64,000 nt of DNA from Rhizobium sp. Leaf453 (GCF_001425605.1 NZ_LMRG01000003.1:1-64000), one strand, 5' to 3'; positions 29,291-39,691 are shown, numbered from the stretch's first letter. The notes: generated by a model not told the origin, from the letters alone. Made by a program: numbers and translations.

Positions 29291-30376
29291 ATGGCCCACG
29301 CAACCGATAGCATCGATACCGGCAAGCTCGACAGCGCCATGCGCCGGGAACGCCTCTTCCAGCGCATCAACAAGGCCGCCACCTGGCTCAACATTCTCGG
29401 ACTCGGCTGGGTAACGCCGCTGCTGAGGATCGCGGCAGGCGACAGTGTTCGCGAGCAGATGGCGGAAATCCGCAAGACGCTCATCATCCCGCTCGCCGGC
29501 ATCCTGTTCTTCCTGGTTGCGTGGGGCGTTCTCGCCCCGACGGTCAAGACATCGCTCGGCGCCGTTCCCGGCCCGGTCGAAGTCTTCGAACAGGCCGGCG
29601 CCCTCTGGGACGATCACTTCGCCGAGCGTGAAAAGGCCGCCGCCTTCTACCAGCGCCAGGACGAGCGGAATGCCAAGCTCGTTGCCGAAGGCAAGCCGGA
29701 TGAGGTCAAACACCGGACCTATACCGGCAAGCCGACCTATCTCGACCAGATCCTGACGTCGTTGCTCACCGTCGGCCTCGGCTTCCTGATCGGCAGCGTG
29801 ATCGCCATTCCGCTCGGTATAGCGTCTGGCCTGTCGCGCACCATCAACGGCGCGATCAACCCGCTGATCCAGATCTTCAAGCCGGTCTCTCCGCTCGCCT
29901 GGCTGCCGATCGTCACCATGATCGTCTCGGCGCTCTACGTGAACCCGTCCGACCTGCTGCCGAAGTCGCTGGTGATTTCGGCCGTCACCGTCACTCTCTG
30001 TTCGCTGTGGCCGACGCTGATCAACACCGCGCTCGGTGTCGCGTCTATCGACAAGGATCTCGTCAATGTCGGCAAGGTTCTGCAGCTTTCGACGGCAACG
30101 ACGATCCGCAAGCTGGTTCTGCCATCCGCCCTGCCGCTGATCTTCACTGGCCTGAGACTCGCACTCGGCGTGGGCTGGATGGTGTTGATCGCCGCTGAAA
30201 TGCTGGCGCAGAATCCGGGCCTTGGAAAATTCGTCTGGGATGAATTCCAGAACGGCTCGGAGACCTCGCTCGCCCGCATCATGGTCGCGGTTCTCACCAT
30301 CGGCATCATCGGCTTCGCCCTGGACCGCATCATGTACGCACTCCAGTCCGCCTTCACCTTCTCGGCCAATCGCTAA
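29291..30376 (+). CDS. nrtB: NrtB-type nitrate ABC permease
   Basis: A 361-residue inner-membrane permease. It has an N-terminal hydrophobic segment (about 63-85), a hydrophilic loop, and then a transmembrane domain with the binding-protein-dependent transport signature around [45 protein letters not shown] (about 257-301). The long N-terminal extension before the permease domain is common in nitrate permeases of this group. It lies 35 bp after nrtA and 7 bp before the ATPase gene. Confidence 0.9.
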   Translation: MAHATDSIDTGKLDSAMRRERLFQRINKAATWLNILGLGWVTPLLRIAAGDSVREQMAEIRKTLIIPLAGILFFLVAWGVLAPTVKTSLGAVPGPVEVFEQAGALWDDHFAEREKAAAFYQRQDERNAKLVAEGKPDEVKHRTYTGKPTYLDQILTSLLTVGLGFLIGSVIAIPLGIASGLSRTINGAINPLIQIFKPVSPLAWLPIVTMIVSALYVNPSDLLPKSLVISAVTVTLCSLWPTLINTALGVASIDKDLVNVGKVLQLSTATTIRKLVLPSALPLIFTGLRLALGVGWMVLIAAEMLAQNPGLGKFVWDEFQNGSETSLARIMVAVLTIGIIGFALDRIMYALQSAFTFSANR

Positions 30377-30383
30377 GGGAACG

Positions 30384-32150
30384 ATGATGACCATTCTCGA
30401 ACTCAGCGACGTCTCGAAATCCTACGGCCAGGGAAAGAGCCGCAATGACGTTCTCACGAACGTCAACCTGAAGGTGAAGGAAGGCGAGTTCATTGCCATT
30501 GTCGGCTTCTCCGGCGCGGGCAAGACCACGCTGATCTCTCTCCTCGCCGGCCTCATCAAGCCGGATTCGGGCGTCGTTCTCTTCAACGACAGGGAAATCA
30601 CCGGCCCCGGCCCGGAACGCGGCGTGGTGTTCCAGTCCTATTCCCTCATGCCCTGGCTGACGGTCGATCAGAACGTGTCGCTTGCCGTCGACAGCGTCTT
30701 CAAGTCGAAGACCAAAACTGAACGTCGGGACATCGTCTCGCGGTATGTCGCCATGGTCGGCCTTGCCCATGCCAGGGACCGCAAGCCCGCAGAACTTTCC
30801 GGCGGCATGCGCCAGCGCGTTGCCGTGGCACGCGCCTTGGCGATGCAGCCGCAAGTCCTGCTGATGGATGAGCCTCTTTCGGCACTTGACGCGCTCACCC
30901 GCTCGAAGCTGCAGGATGAGTTCGCCGCGATTTCCGAACAGGAGAAAAAGACGATCATTCTCGTCACCAACGATGTCGACGAGGCGATCCTGCTGGCCGA
31001 CCGCATCATTCCGCTGACGCCCGGCCCGAATGCAACGCTTGGCCCGAGCTTCGATGTCACCCTGTCGCGCCCGCGTGACCGTGCCGAAATGAATTCCGAC
31101 CCCGACTTCATCCGCCTGCGCGCCGAGGTTACTGCTTATCTGATGGATGTTGGCGCCGACCGGAATACGTCTGTCGGTCGCATCATCGAACTGCCGAACG
31201 TCATCCCGATCACCCAGAAGCCGATGAAGGACAAGCTGCCGGCGGCTTACGAGCGCGCCGCCCGGACCGTGGTCGAACGGCGCTTCGTTGAATTCTCGGA
31301 GGTCCGCAAGACCTATGCGACGCCGAAAGGTCCGCTGACCGTCGTCGATGGTTTCGACCTGAAGATCAACAAGGGCGAATTCATTTCGGTCATCGGCCAT
31401 TCCGGCTGCGGCAAGTCCACCGTCCTGTCGATGGCGGCCGGCCTCAACTCGATCTCCGGCGGCGGCATCATTCTCGACGGGAAGGAAATCTCCGGCGCCG
31501 GACCCGACCGGGCTGTCGTGTTCCAGTCGCCCTCGCTGATGCCTTGGCTGACGGCCCGCGAAAACGTGGCGCTGGGCGTCGACCGGGTCTATCCGACCGC
31601 GTCGCCCGCCGAACGCAAGGACATCGTCGAATATTATCTGGAGAAAGTCGGCCTCGGTGATTCCATGCACCGCGTCGCCGCCGACCTGTCGAACGGCATG
31701 AAGCAGCGCGTCGGCATTGCCCGTGCTTTCGCGCTCTCCCCCAAGCTGCTGCTGCTCGATGAGCCCTTCGGCATGCTCGACAGCCTGACCCGCTGGGAAC
31801 TGCAGGAAGTCCTGATGGACGTCTGGGCGCGCACCAAGGTCACGGCCATCTGCGTGACCCATGATGTCGACGAAGCGATCCTGCTCGCCGACCGCGTCGT
31901 GATGATGTCGAACGGCCCGAACGCCCGCATCGGCAACATCATGGACGTCAATCTGCCACGCCCGCGCAGCCGCAAGGCCCTGCTCGCCCATCGCGACTAC
32001 TACGCCTATCGCGAAGAACTCATCGACTTCCTCGAAGCCTATGAGGGCGGGGCCAACCCTTCGCCCGAACACCTCGAAACCATCCGTCAGAAGCGTGCCG
32101 CCCGTCTGGACGAGACCGGCAGCGCTCTTCCCAGAACAGCAGCGGAGTAA
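30384..32150 (+). CDS. nrtC: fused double-ATPase subunit of the nitrate ABC importer (NrtC/NrtD-like)
   Basis: A protein of 588 residues with two complete ABC ATPase domains in tandem. The first has [10 protein letters not shown] (about 36-45), [15 protein letters not shown] and [11 protein letters not shown]. The second (about 297 on) has [25 protein letters not shown] and [11 protein letters not shown]. The start at 30384 (ATGATG after AAGGGA) is chosen because the longer frame upstream overlaps nrtB. The C-terminal nitrate-binding-like domain of cyanobacterial NrtC is absent; a second ATPase takes its place. This single chain could supply both nucleotide-binding sites of the transporter. 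Confidence 0.9.
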   Translation: MMTILELSDVSKSYGQGKSRNDVLTNVNLKVKEGEFIAIVGFSGAGKTTLISLLAGLIKPDSGVVLFNDREITGPGPERGVVFQSYSLMPWLTVDQNVSLAVDSVFKSKTKTERRDIVSRYVAMVGLAHARDRKPAELSGGMRQRVAVARALAMQPQVLLMDEPLSALDALTRSKLQDEFAAISEQEKKTIILVTNDVDEAILLADRIIPLTPGPNATLGPSFDVTLSRPRDRAEMNSDPDFIRLRAEVTAYLMDVGADRNTSVGRIIELPNVIPITQKPMKDKLPAAYERAARTVVERRFVEFSEVRKTYATPKGPLTVVDGFDLKINKGEFISVIGHSGCGKSTVLSMAAGLNSISGGGIILDGKEISGAGPDRAVVFQSPSLMPWLTARENVALGVDRVYPTASPAERKDIVEYYLEKVGLGDSMHRVAADLSNGMKQRVGIARAFALSPKLLLLDEPFGMLDSLTRWELQEVLMDVWARTKVTAICVTHDVDEAILLADRVVMMSNGPNARIGNIMDVNLPRPRSRKALLAHRDYYAYREELIDFLEAYEGGANPSPEHLETIRQKRAARLDETGSALPRTAAE

Positions 32151-32155
32151 CCGAC

Positions 32156-34606
32156 ATGACCCAGAAACTCGTCGTCATCGGCAATGGCATGGCGCCCGGG
32201 CGCATGCTGGAGCACCTGCTTGAACAAGCCCCCGGACAATACAACGTCACGATCTTCAATGCCGAACCGCGCGTCAATTACGACCGCATCATGCTTTCCC
32301 CCGTCCTGTCGGGCGAAAAGACCTATGAGCAGATCGTCATCCACGGCGACGGCTGGTACATCGAGCATGGCATCACCCTCTACAAGGGCCACAAGATCGT
32401 CGCCATCGACCGCGACAGGAAGACCGTCACCTCCGATCACGGCGTCACCGAAAGCTACGACAAGCTGGTCATTGCCACCGGCTCCGTCCCCTTCATCATC
32501 CCGGTTCCCGGTAAGGACCTGCCCGGCGTCATCACCTACCGCGACCTCGACGACGTGCAGGCCATGCTGCTCGCCGCCCAGTCGCGCGAAAAGGCAATCG
32601 TCATCGGCGGCGGCCTGCTCGGCCTCGAAGCGGCGGCGGGTCTCGCCTCGCGCGGCATGGATGTTACCGTCCTGCATGTCATGCCGACACTGATGGAGCG
32701 CCAGCTCGATCCGGCCGCCGGCTACCTCCTGCAGAAGGCCGTCGAGGAACGCGGCATCAAGGTCATCTGCAAGGCCAACACCAAGGCGATCATCGGCGAT
32801 GGCAGGGTCGAGGGCATCGAACTCGACGACGGCCGGATCATCCCGGCGACGCTGGTTGTCATGGCTGTTGGTATCCGCCCGAATTCGGGCCTCGCCCGGG
32901 AGGCAGGCCTCGCTGTCAACCGCGGCATTGTCGTCGATTCCGGCATGCAGACATCGGATGGCGACATCCTGGCGCTCGGCGAATGCGCCGAGGTCGGCGG
33001 CATGGTCTACGGCCTCGTTGCCCCGCTCTACGAAATGGCGCGCATTGCCGCATCGCATCTGGCTGGGGACCGCTCGCCCGCCTTCGTTCATTCCGATACG
33101 CCGACAAAGCTCAAGGTCACCGGCATCAACCTCTTCTCGCTCGGCGATTTCGCCGATGGCGACGACCGCGAGGAGATCGTGCTGCGCGATGCCACCGCCG
33201 GCGTCTACAAGCGGCTGGTGCTGAAGGACAACCGCATCATCGGCACCGTGCTCTACGGCGAAACCGCCGATGGCGCCTGGTTCAACGACCTGAAGAAGAA
33301 AGCCACCGATATTTCCGAGATGCGCGAAACGCTCATCTTCGGACAGGCCTACCAGGGAGGGTCCCCGCTGGACCCTACGGCGGCCGTTGCAGCCTTGCCG
33401 GATGATGCGGAAATCTGCGGCTGCAACGGCGTTTGCAAGGGCAAGATCACGGGTGCGATCACATCCAAGGGCCTGACGTCGCTGGACGATGTCCGCGCCC
33501 ACACCAAGGCTTCCGCCTCCTGCGGTTCCTGCACCGGCCTGGTCGAACAGTTGATGACCATCACGCTCGGCGAAGCCTACAATCCGGCCGCCGTCCAGCC
33601 GATGTGCAAATGCACCGAACTCGGCCATGACGATGTCCGCCGCCTGATCAAGGCGAAAGGGCTGAAGACGATCCCGGCCGTCATGCAGGAACTGGAATGG
33701 AAAACCTCCTGCGGCTGCGCCAAATGCCGCCCGGCGCTGAACTATTACCTCGTCTGCGACTGGCCGGATGAGTACGCCGACGACTACCAGTCCCGCTTCA
33801 TCAACGAACGCGTCCACGCCAATATCCAGAAGGACGGCACCTATTCGGTGGTTCCGCGCATGTGGGGCGGCGTGACCAATGCGGGTGAACTGCGCGCCAT
33901 CGCCGATGTCGTCGACAAGTTCGAAATCCCGCTGGTCAAGGTCACCGGCGGTCAGCGCATCGACCTTCTCGGCATCGAGAAGGAAGACCTGCCCGCCGTC
34001 TGGGCCGATCTCGGCAAGGCCGGCTTCATCTCGGGCCAAGCCTATGCCAAGGGTCTGCGCACGGTGAAAACCTGCGTTGGTTCCGACTGGTGCCGCTTCG
34101 GCACGCAGGATTCGACCGGGCTCGGCATCCGCATCGAGAAATTCATGTGGGGTTCCTGGACACCGGCCAAGCTGAAGATGGCCGTGTCCGGCTGTCCGCG
34201 AAACTGCGCCGAAGCGACCTGCAAGGATATCGGCGTCATCTGCGTCGATAGCGGCTTCGAAATCCACTTCGCGGGTGCGGCCGGTCTCGACATCAAGGGC
34301 ACGGAAGTGCTTGGCCTCGTGAAAACCGAGGACGATGCGCTGGAGCATATCGTGGCGCTCACCCAGATGTACCGCGAGCAGGCCCGCTATCTCGAGCGCA
34401 TCTACAAATGGGCCAAGCGCATCGGCCTGGAGGAGATCCGCCGCCAGATCATGGGCGATGCAGAGAAGCGCCAGGCCTACTACGACCGCTTCGTCTTTTC
34501 CCAGAAATTCGCCCAGGTCGATCCCTGGTCGGAGCGCGTCTCCGGCAAGGACAAGCATGAATTCCGGCCGATGGCGACGGTTGGTTATCCGGAAGCTGCG
34601 GAGTGA
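32156..34606 (+). CDS. nirB: assimilatory nitrite reductase large subunit
   Basis: An 816-residue NAD(P)H-dependent nitrite reductase subunit that reduces nitrite to ammonium in the cytoplasm. Residues 1 to about 410 are the FAD/NAD(P)H part (GNGMAPG near 9, VIGGGLLGLEAA near 145). Next come BFD-type [2Fe-2S] segments with CGCNGVCKG (near 421) and CGCAKC (near 521). The siroheme/[4Fe-4S] domain has ligands in TCVGSDWCRFG (about C640/C646) and SGCPRNCAEATC (about C680/C684). It is five bases after the ATPase gene and overlaps nirD by one base. Siroheme would come from the cysG product downstream. Confidence 0.95.
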   Translation: MTQKLVVIGNGMAPGRMLEHLLEQAPGQYNVTIFNAEPRVNYDRIMLSPVLSGEKTYEQIVIHGDGWYIEHGITLYKGHKIVAIDRDRKTVTSDHGVTESYDKLVIATGSVPFIIPVPGKDLPGVITYRDLDDVQAMLLAAQSREKAIVIGGGLLGLEAAAGLASRGMDVTVLHVMPTLMERQLDPAAGYLLQKAVEERGIKVICKANTKAIIGDGRVEGIELDDGRIIPATLVVMAVGIRPNSGLAREAGLAVNRGIVVDSGMQTSDGDILALGECAEVGGMVYGLVAPLYEMARIAASHLAGDRSPAFVHSDTPTKLKVTGINLFSLGDFADGDDREEIVLRDATAGVYKRLVLKDNRIIGTVLYGETADGAWFNDLKKKATDISEMRETLIFGQAYQGGSPLDPTAAVAALPDDAEICGCNGVCKGKITGAITSKGLTSLDDVRAHTKASASCGSCTGLVEQLMTITLGEAYNPAAVQPMCKCTELGHDDVRRLIKAKGLKTIPAVMQELEWKTSCGCAKCRPALNYYLVCDWPDEYADDYQSRFINERVHANIQKDGTYSVVPRMWGGVTNAGELRAIADVVDKFEIPLVKVTGGQRIDLLGIEKEDLPAVWADLGKAGFISGQAYAKGLRTVKTCVGSDWCRFGTQDSTGLGIRIEKFMWGSWTPAKLKMAVSGCPRNCAEATCKDIGVICVDSGFEIHFAGAAGLDIKGTEVLGLVKTEDDALEHIVALTQMYREQARYLERIYKWAKRIGLEEIRRQIMGDAEKRQAYYDRFVFSQKFAQVDPWSERVSGKDKHEFRPMATVGYPEAAE

Positions 34607-34941
34607 TGGACATGAACTGGATCGCAATCGGCAACATTTCCGACATCCCGCTGCGCGGCGCGCGCTGCGTCAAGACCCCGCAGGGCAAGATCGCAGTGTT
34701 CCGCACCAGCGAAAACGAGGTCTTCGCCATCGAGGATCACTGCCCGCACAAGGGAGGACCGCTGAGCCAAGGCATCGTCCACGGCAACGCCGTGACCTGC
34801 CCGCTGCACAACTGGGTCATCTCGCTCGAAACCGGCAAGGCGCTGGGTGCCGATGAGGGCGAGGTGCGCACGATCCGGGTGCGCAACGACGACGGCGCGC
34901 TCTCCATCGCGCTCGAAAGCCTGATGATGGCGGCGGAATGA
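34606..34941 (+). CDS. nirD: assimilatory nitrite reductase small subunit (Rieske-type)
   Basis: A 111-residue Rieske-like subunit of nitrite reductase. The [2Fe-2S] ligand pairs are CPHKGG (residues 45-50; the region includes EDHCPHKGG) and CPLHNW, with the usual spacing between. The ATG at 34606 overlaps the nirB stop (TGATG), a sign of translational coupling. A GTG one codon earlier is an alternative start. It ends before a 184-bp inverted-repeat element. Confidence 0.92.
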   Translation: MDMNWIAIGNISDIPLRGARCVKTPQGKIAVFRTSENEVFAIEDHCPHKGGPLSQGIVHGNAVTCPLHNWVISLETGKALGADEGEVRTIRVRNDDGALSIALESLMMAAE

Positions 34942-34965
34942 CCTGATGACAGTGCTCGTGGCAGT

Positions 34966-35149
34966 ACCCCCCTCTGTCGCTTCGCGACATCTCCCCCTCA
35001 AGGGCGGAGATGGGACCGCGCATGCCGCCTCGCGTGGTGAACTCAACGCTCTCAGCGCACAGATCGCCAATGGAGGACGAAGATGGCGCTGCGCGCTCCC
35101 GATCTCTCCCCTTGAGGGGGAGATGTCAGCAAGGCTGACAGAGGGGGGT
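34966..35149. repeat. inverted-repeat element inside the nitrate operon
   Basis: The outer arms ACCCCCCTCTGTC (34966-34978) and GACAGAGGGGGGT (35137-35149) are perfect complements. Inside them, GACATCTCCCCCTCAAG (34986-35002) pairs with CTTGAGGGGGAGATGTC (35111-35127). The whole can form a long stem in mRNA or DNA. It resembles rhizobial mosaic elements and shares a CCCCCTC style with the copies near 1418 and 3014. It lies between nirD and nasA and could lower read-through or stabilise the upstream message. Confidence 0.75.
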
Positions 35150-35186
35150 GAAAGCCACGAGTACGGAATGACCGGAGGACACGCCC

Positions 35187-37844
35187 ATGTCCACTGAAAC
35201 CAAAACCACCTGCCCCTATTGCGGTGTCGGCTGCGGCGTCATTGCCAAGGTCGATGACATCGGCACGGTGACCGTCAAGGGCGACCCAGATCACCCCGCC
35301 AATTTCGGCCGGCTCTGTTCCAAGGGCTCGGCGCTCGCCGAAACCATCGATCTCGACGGACGTGTACTCCATCCCCAGATCGGCAGGCAGCGGGCAAGCT
35401 GGGATGAGGCGCTGGATCTTGTCGCCACCCGTTTCTCAGAAACCATTGCCGAGTATGGCCCGGACTCGGTCGCCTTCTACGTCTCCGGCCAGTTGCTGAC
35501 GGAGGACTACTACCTCGCCAACAAGCTGATGAAGGGCTTCATCGGCTCGGCCAATATCGACACCAATTCGCGGCTTTGCATGTCCTCGTCCGTCGCCGGC
35601 CATCGCCGCGCTTTCGGGGCGGATACGGTTCCCGGTACCTATCAGGATATCGAACTCGCCGATCTCGTCATCCTCACCGGATCGAACCTCGCTTGGTGCC
35701 ATCCGGTCATCTACCAGCGCCTCGCCGCCGCCAAGGCCGCCCGGCCGGGCATGAAAATTGTCGTCATCGACCCGCGCCGCACGATGACCGCCGATATTGC
35801 CGACATGCATCTGGCGATCCGCCCCGATGGCGATGTCGCGCTCTTCATGGGCCTGCTCGCCCATCTCACCAGCACCGCCGCGATCGACCAGAACTATATC
35901 GGCCGCCATACCAACGGTTTCGCCGGAGCTTTCGCAGCCGCGTCGGCTCTGGATATTGGCGAACTGATGGAACGCACCGGCTTGCCGTCGATGCAGCTCC
36001 GTCAATTCTTCCGGCTATTTGAGGAAACCGAAAACGTCGTCACCTGCTACAGCCAGGGCGTCAACCAGTCGGCCTCCGGCACCGACAAGGTCAATGCCAT
36101 CATCAATTGCCACCTCGCCACCGGCCGCATCGGCCGGCCGGGCATGGGGCCTTTTTCGCTCACCGGCCAGCCGAATGCCATGGGCGGCCGCGAGGTCGGC
36201 GGTCTCGCCAACATGCTTGCTGCCCATATGGCGATCGAGAATGCCGAGGATTGCGACCGCGTCCAGCGTTTCTGGGCCTCGCCGGCCATTGCCCGCAAGC
36301 CCGGCCTGAAGGCGGTCGATATGTTCCGCGCAGTCGCCGACGGACGCATCAAGGCACTCTGGATCATGGCGACAAACCCGGTCGTCTCGATGCCGGATGC
36401 CGATGCCGTCGCGGCCGCGATCGCCGCCTGTCCCTTCGTCGTCGTCTCCGACGTGCTGCAGCAGACGGACACGACACCGTTCGCCCATGTGCTCCTGCCC
36501 TCGCTCGGCTGGGGCGAGAAGAACGGCACGGTCACGAATTCCGAACGCCGCATTTCCCGCCAACGCGATTTTCTTGGCTCCCCCGGCGAGGCGAAGGCCG
36601 ACTGGTGGCAGATGGCCGAAGTTGGACGCCGCATGGGTTTTGCCGGCGCGTTCCCCTATTCCTCCGCCGCGGAAGTGTTTGCCGAACACGCCGCCCTCTC
36701 GGCCTTCGAAAATATGGGAAGCCGTGATTTCGACATCGGCGCACACGCGCGGATCGCGCCCGACACCTATGATGCGCTGATGCCATTCCAGTGGCCGCAG
36801 CCGCAACATGAGGCACCACGCGTGACCCGCTTCTTCGCGGACGGAGGCTTCTTCCACCCAGACCGCAAGGCCCGTTTCATCGCGGTCGCTGCACCTGTTT
36901 CCGACCGCACCAGCCCGGATTTTCCGCTGACCCTGAACACCGGCCGCATCCGCGACCAGTGGCATACGATGACACGAACCGGAAAGAGCGCCCGGCTCTC
37001 CGCCCATATCGCCGAGCCTTATGTCGAAATTCACCCGCGCGATGCGATGGAAAACGGCATTGCCAGCGCGGCCCTTGTCGAAATCGAAAGCCTCTATGGC
37101 AAGGCCGTCGTGCGTGCCCTCGTCACCGACCGGCAGGCGCGGGGTAGCCTGTTCGTGCCGATGCACTGGAACGGCCAGTTCGCCGCCAAGGCGCGGATCG
37201 ACACGGTCGTTGCGCCACTGACCGATCCCGTATCCGGCCAGCCGGCCTCGAAGAATGTCGCGGTGGCGGCGCGGCGTTTCCCGGTTTCGCATTACGGTTT
37301 CGCCGTCTCCACCACCAAGCCCGAGCATCCGGGCAGCGCCTATTGGGCGATGGCGAAGGCCGAAGGCGGATGGCGGATGGAGCTTGCCTTCGATGACGCG
37401 CCGCAGGATTGGACGGCCTGGTGCCGGGCACGGTTCGACATCCCCACTAACATCGAACCCCTCGGCTATGCGGATGCGCAGACCGGCGATCTGCGCCTTG
37501 CCTTCTTCGACGGCAACCGGCTGCTGGCCGCCCTTTTCATCGCTCGCCAACCCGTCGCCGTCGCCCGCAACTGGGCAATCGAACAGCTCACCGCTGCGCA
37601 TACGGAAATGGCCAAACGTTTCGCTGTCGTTGCGGGACGCCCAGGTGCCGGCCGCATGGATCCCGGCGCCACCGTCTGTTCCTGCATGAATGTCGGCGTC
37701 AACCAGATCATCGCCGCCGTCCGCGGCGGATGTCACAGCGTCGAAGCCGTCGGCAAGGAAACCAATGCCGGCACCAATTGCGGCTCCTGCCGCGGAGAAA
37801 TCAGGGGGATCATCGATGGATGTCTTGCAGCTGCTGCCGAGTGA
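35187..37844 (+). CDS. nasA: assimilatory nitrate reductase catalytic subunit
   Basis: An 885-residue cytoplasmic molybdoenzyme reducing nitrate to nitrite. The N-terminal [4Fe-4S] site has CPYCGVGCG (9-17) and a later Cys in GRLCSKG. The Mo-bis-MGD domains follow, with SNLAWCHPVIYQRLAAAK, TNPVVSMPDA and GRIRDQWHTMTRTGK. The C-terminal end carries a BFD-like [2Fe-2S] segment, CSCMNVGVNQI..TNCGSCRGEI (about 832-870). No Tat signal is seen, as expected for the assimilatory form. The cysG start lies within its last codons. Confidence 0.95.
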   Translation: MSTETKTTCPYCGVGCGVIAKVDDIGTVTVKGDPDHPANFGRLCSKGSALAETIDLDGRVLHPQIGRQRASWDEALDLVATRFSETIAEYGPDSVAFYVSGQLLTEDYYLANKLMKGFIGSANIDTNSRLCMSSSVAGHRRAFGADTVPGTYQDIELADLVILTGSNLAWCHPVIYQRLAAAKAARPGMKIVVIDPRRTMTADIADMHLAIRPDGDVALFMGLLAHLTSTAAIDQNYIGRHTNGFAGAFAAASALDIGELMERTGLPSMQLRQFFRLFEETENVVTCYSQGVNQSASGTDKVNAIINCHLATGRIGRPGMGPFSLTGQPNAMGGREVGGLANMLAAHMAIENAEDCDRVQRFWASPAIARKPGLKAVDMFRAVADGRIKALWIMATNPVVSMPDADAVAAAIAACPFVVVSDVLQQTDTTPFAHVLLPSLGWGEKNGTVTNSERRISRQRDFLGSPGEAKADWWQMAEVGRRMGFAGAFPYSSAAEVFAEHAALSAFENMGSRDFDIGAHARIAPDTYDALMPFQWPQPQHEAPRVTRFFADGGFFHPDRKARFIAVAAPVSDRTSPDFPLTLNTGRIRDQWHTMTRTGKSARLSAHIAEPYVEIHPRDAMENGIASAALVEIESLYGKAVVRALVTDRQARGSLFVPMHWNGQFAAKARIDTVVAPLTDPVSGQPASKNVAVAARRFPVSHYGFAVSTTKPEHPGSAYWAMAKAEGGWRMELAFDDAPQDWTAWCRARFDIPTNIEPLGYADAQTGDLRLAFFDGNRLLAALFIARQPVAVARNWAIEQLTAAHTEMAKRFAVVAGRPGAGRMDPGATVCSCMNVGVNQIIAAVRGGCHSVEAVGKETNAGTNCGSCRGEIRGIIDGCLAAAAE

Positions 37845-39306
37845 CCGCAATGCCACGCCCGCCCGCATGGCGCCGCTCGCCAAGCTTCCGATCTTCTGGG
37901 CGCTCGAAGGGAAGCGCGTCATCGTCGCAGGCGGATCGGACGCCGCCGCCTGGAAAGCGGAACTGCTGGCCGCCTGCGGCGCCGAGGTGCATGTCTACGC
38001 CGAGGACCTGGGCGAGACCTTCGCCAGCCTCATCGCCCGCGACACGCAATCGAGCGAAGGCAGGTTCCATCATCACGCCATGCATTGGTCGCCACAGTCG
38101 TTTGCGGGCGCGGCTATCGCCATCGCCGACTGCGAAGACGAATCGACAGCCGCCACCTTCCATACTGACGCTTGCAAGGCCGGCGTTCCCGTCAATGTCA
38201 TCGACAAGCCGCACTATTGCCAGTTCCAGTTCGGTTCGATCGTCAACCGTTCCCCCGTCGTCGTGGCCATCTCGACTGACGGCGCTGCTCCAATCCTTGC
38301 CCAGGCAATCCGCCGCCGCATCGAAACGCTGCTGCCGCCATCATTGAAGTCATGGGCAACGCTGGCGCATACGATCCGAGAAAAGGTCAATTCTCGGGTG
38401 AGCCCCGGCGCCCCACGCCGCGTCTTCTGGGAGAAATTTGTGGATCGCGCCTTCGGTCCTGAACCGGAAGCCGGTACGGAACACGACCTTCTTTCTTCAG
38501 CCGAGAGGCTGGAAACATCCGTCCGAAACTCTGTTGGCCAAGTCACACTGGTCGGCGCCGGTCCCGGCGATTCGGAACTGCTAACGCTCAAGGCGGTTCG
38601 TGCCCTGCAGGCCGCTGACGTCATCCTGTTCGACGATCTCGTCTCCGACGAGGTGCTGGAGCTTGCCCGTCGCGAGGCCAAGCGGATGCTGGTCGGAAAA
38701 CGCGGCGGCCGCGAAAGCTGCAAGCAGGAAGACATCAACGCCACGATGGTCTCGCTCGCCAAAGCGGGAAAGCGCGTCGTCCGCCTGAAATCCGGCGATC
38801 CGATGATCTTCGGTCGCGCGGGCGAGGAAATCGCCTGCCTGGAAAAGGAAGGCATTCCCGTCGATGTCGTGCCCGGCATCACATCGGCCAGCGCCATGGC
38901 CGCACGGCTCGGCGTTTCGCTGACGCATCGCGATCATGCACAGGCCGTCCGTTTCGTTACTGGCCATTCCCGCGCTGGACACCTGCCAACCAATCTCGAC
39001 TGGCAGAACTTGGCGGAGGCCGCGACCACGACGATCTTCTACATGGGCGGACGCACTGCCGGCCAGATCCAGACCCGGCTCTTGTCTGCAGGCATGGATG
39101 ACCTGACGCCCGCCGTCGTCGTCAGCGCGATCACCCGCGAGAACGAAACACGCTGGGTCGGAACGCTCAACGGCCTTGCCGACGCAGTCGCGCGGATCGG
39201 CGTCGATAATCCGGTGTTGATTGGGATCGGCAACGCCTTTTCGCATGCTCGAAAGACCGCAGAAGAGCCATCGGCAAATTTCACCGCACGGCAGGCTTCA
39301 GTCTGA
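37816..39306 (+). CDS. cysG: siroheme synthase (CysG-type, multifunctional)
   Basis: A protein of 496 residues when started at MDVLQLLPSDRNATP (CAGGGGG 9 nt before). It overlaps nasA by 29 bp. The N-terminal half is the precorrin-2 dehydrogenase/ferrochelatase domain: the nucleotide loop is AGGSDAAAWKAELL, a variant of the usual GGGxVAxRKA, followed by VNVIDKPHYCQFQFGSIV and ISTDGAAPILAQAIR. The C-terminal half is uroporphyrinogen III methyltransferase, with VTLVGAGPGDSELLTLKAVRALQAADVILFDDLV, RLKSGDPMIFGRAGEE and VPGITSASAMAARLG. It makes the siroheme needed by NirB. Confidence 0.93.
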   Translation: MDVLQLLPSDRNATPARMAPLAKLPIFWALEGKRVIVAGGSDAAAWKAELLAACGAEVHVYAEDLGETFASLIARDTQSSEGRFHHHAMHWSPQSFAGAAIAIADCEDESTAATFHTDACKAGVPVNVIDKPHYCQFQFGSIVNRSPVVVAISTDGAAPILAQAIRRRIETLLPPSLKSWATLAHTIREKVNSRVSPGAPRRVFWEKFVDRAFGPEPEAGTEHDLLSSAERLETSVRNSVGQVTLVGAGPGDSELLTLKAVRALQAADVILFDDLVSDEVLELARREAKRMLVGKRGGRESCKQEDINATMVSLAKAGKRVVRLKSGDPMIFGRAGEEIACLEKEGIPVDVVPGITSASAMAARLGVSLTHRDHAQAVRFVTGHSRAGHLPTNLDWQNLAEAATTTIFYMGGRTAGQIQTRLLSAGMDDLTPAVVVSAITRENETRWVGTLNGLADAVARIGVDNPVLIGIGNAFSHARKTAEEPSANFTARQASV

Positions 39307-39617
39307 TGCAGATACTCGCAACGCTTCTCCTCAGTCTCGCCATTGCCTGCAGCTGGAGCCGGTTCCGGACGATCTTTTCCCAGACGACCGACACCGCGAT
39401 CCTGCTGTCGCCCGCTACGGCGCTTGCCAGTACCATCTGCCTGACGGCCTCCGCCCTCGCCTTTGCCAGTCAGGATATCCGCATCGGCCTGGTCACCATC
39501 GCACTCGGATTGGTCTTGGCAGCCCTTCTCAGCGATAGTCGCATAAGCCCGTCTGCGCGCGTAACCGTCGCCACGATCAGCCTGCTTGGTTACGCCATTC
39601 TGAGTGTTGCGCACTGA
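39306..39617 (+). CDS. small membrane protein at the end of the nitrate operon
   Basis: A 103-residue protein with three hydrophobic stretches (about 3-15, 31-52, 58-75) and a fourth near 88-100. Its ATG overlaps the cysG stop (TGATG), so it is translated with the operon. No family is recognised. It may be a nitrate-related accessory membrane protein, but this rests on position only. Confidence 0.6.
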   Translation: MQILATLLLSLAIACSWSRFRTIFSQTTDTAILLSPATALASTICLTASALAFASQDIRIGLVTIALGLVLAALLSDSRISPSARVTVATISLLGYAILSVAH

Positions 39618-39691
39618 ACCTGTGCCGCAACATGACGGAACAACCTGTCCATCCGCACGTTTGCACGGATGCTTGAACAGGAAATGATGTA

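Noticed and set aside
34946-35197. 83-codon open frame between nirD and nasA
   Set aside because: It lies within the inverted-repeat element, so its coding look comes from the repeat composition.
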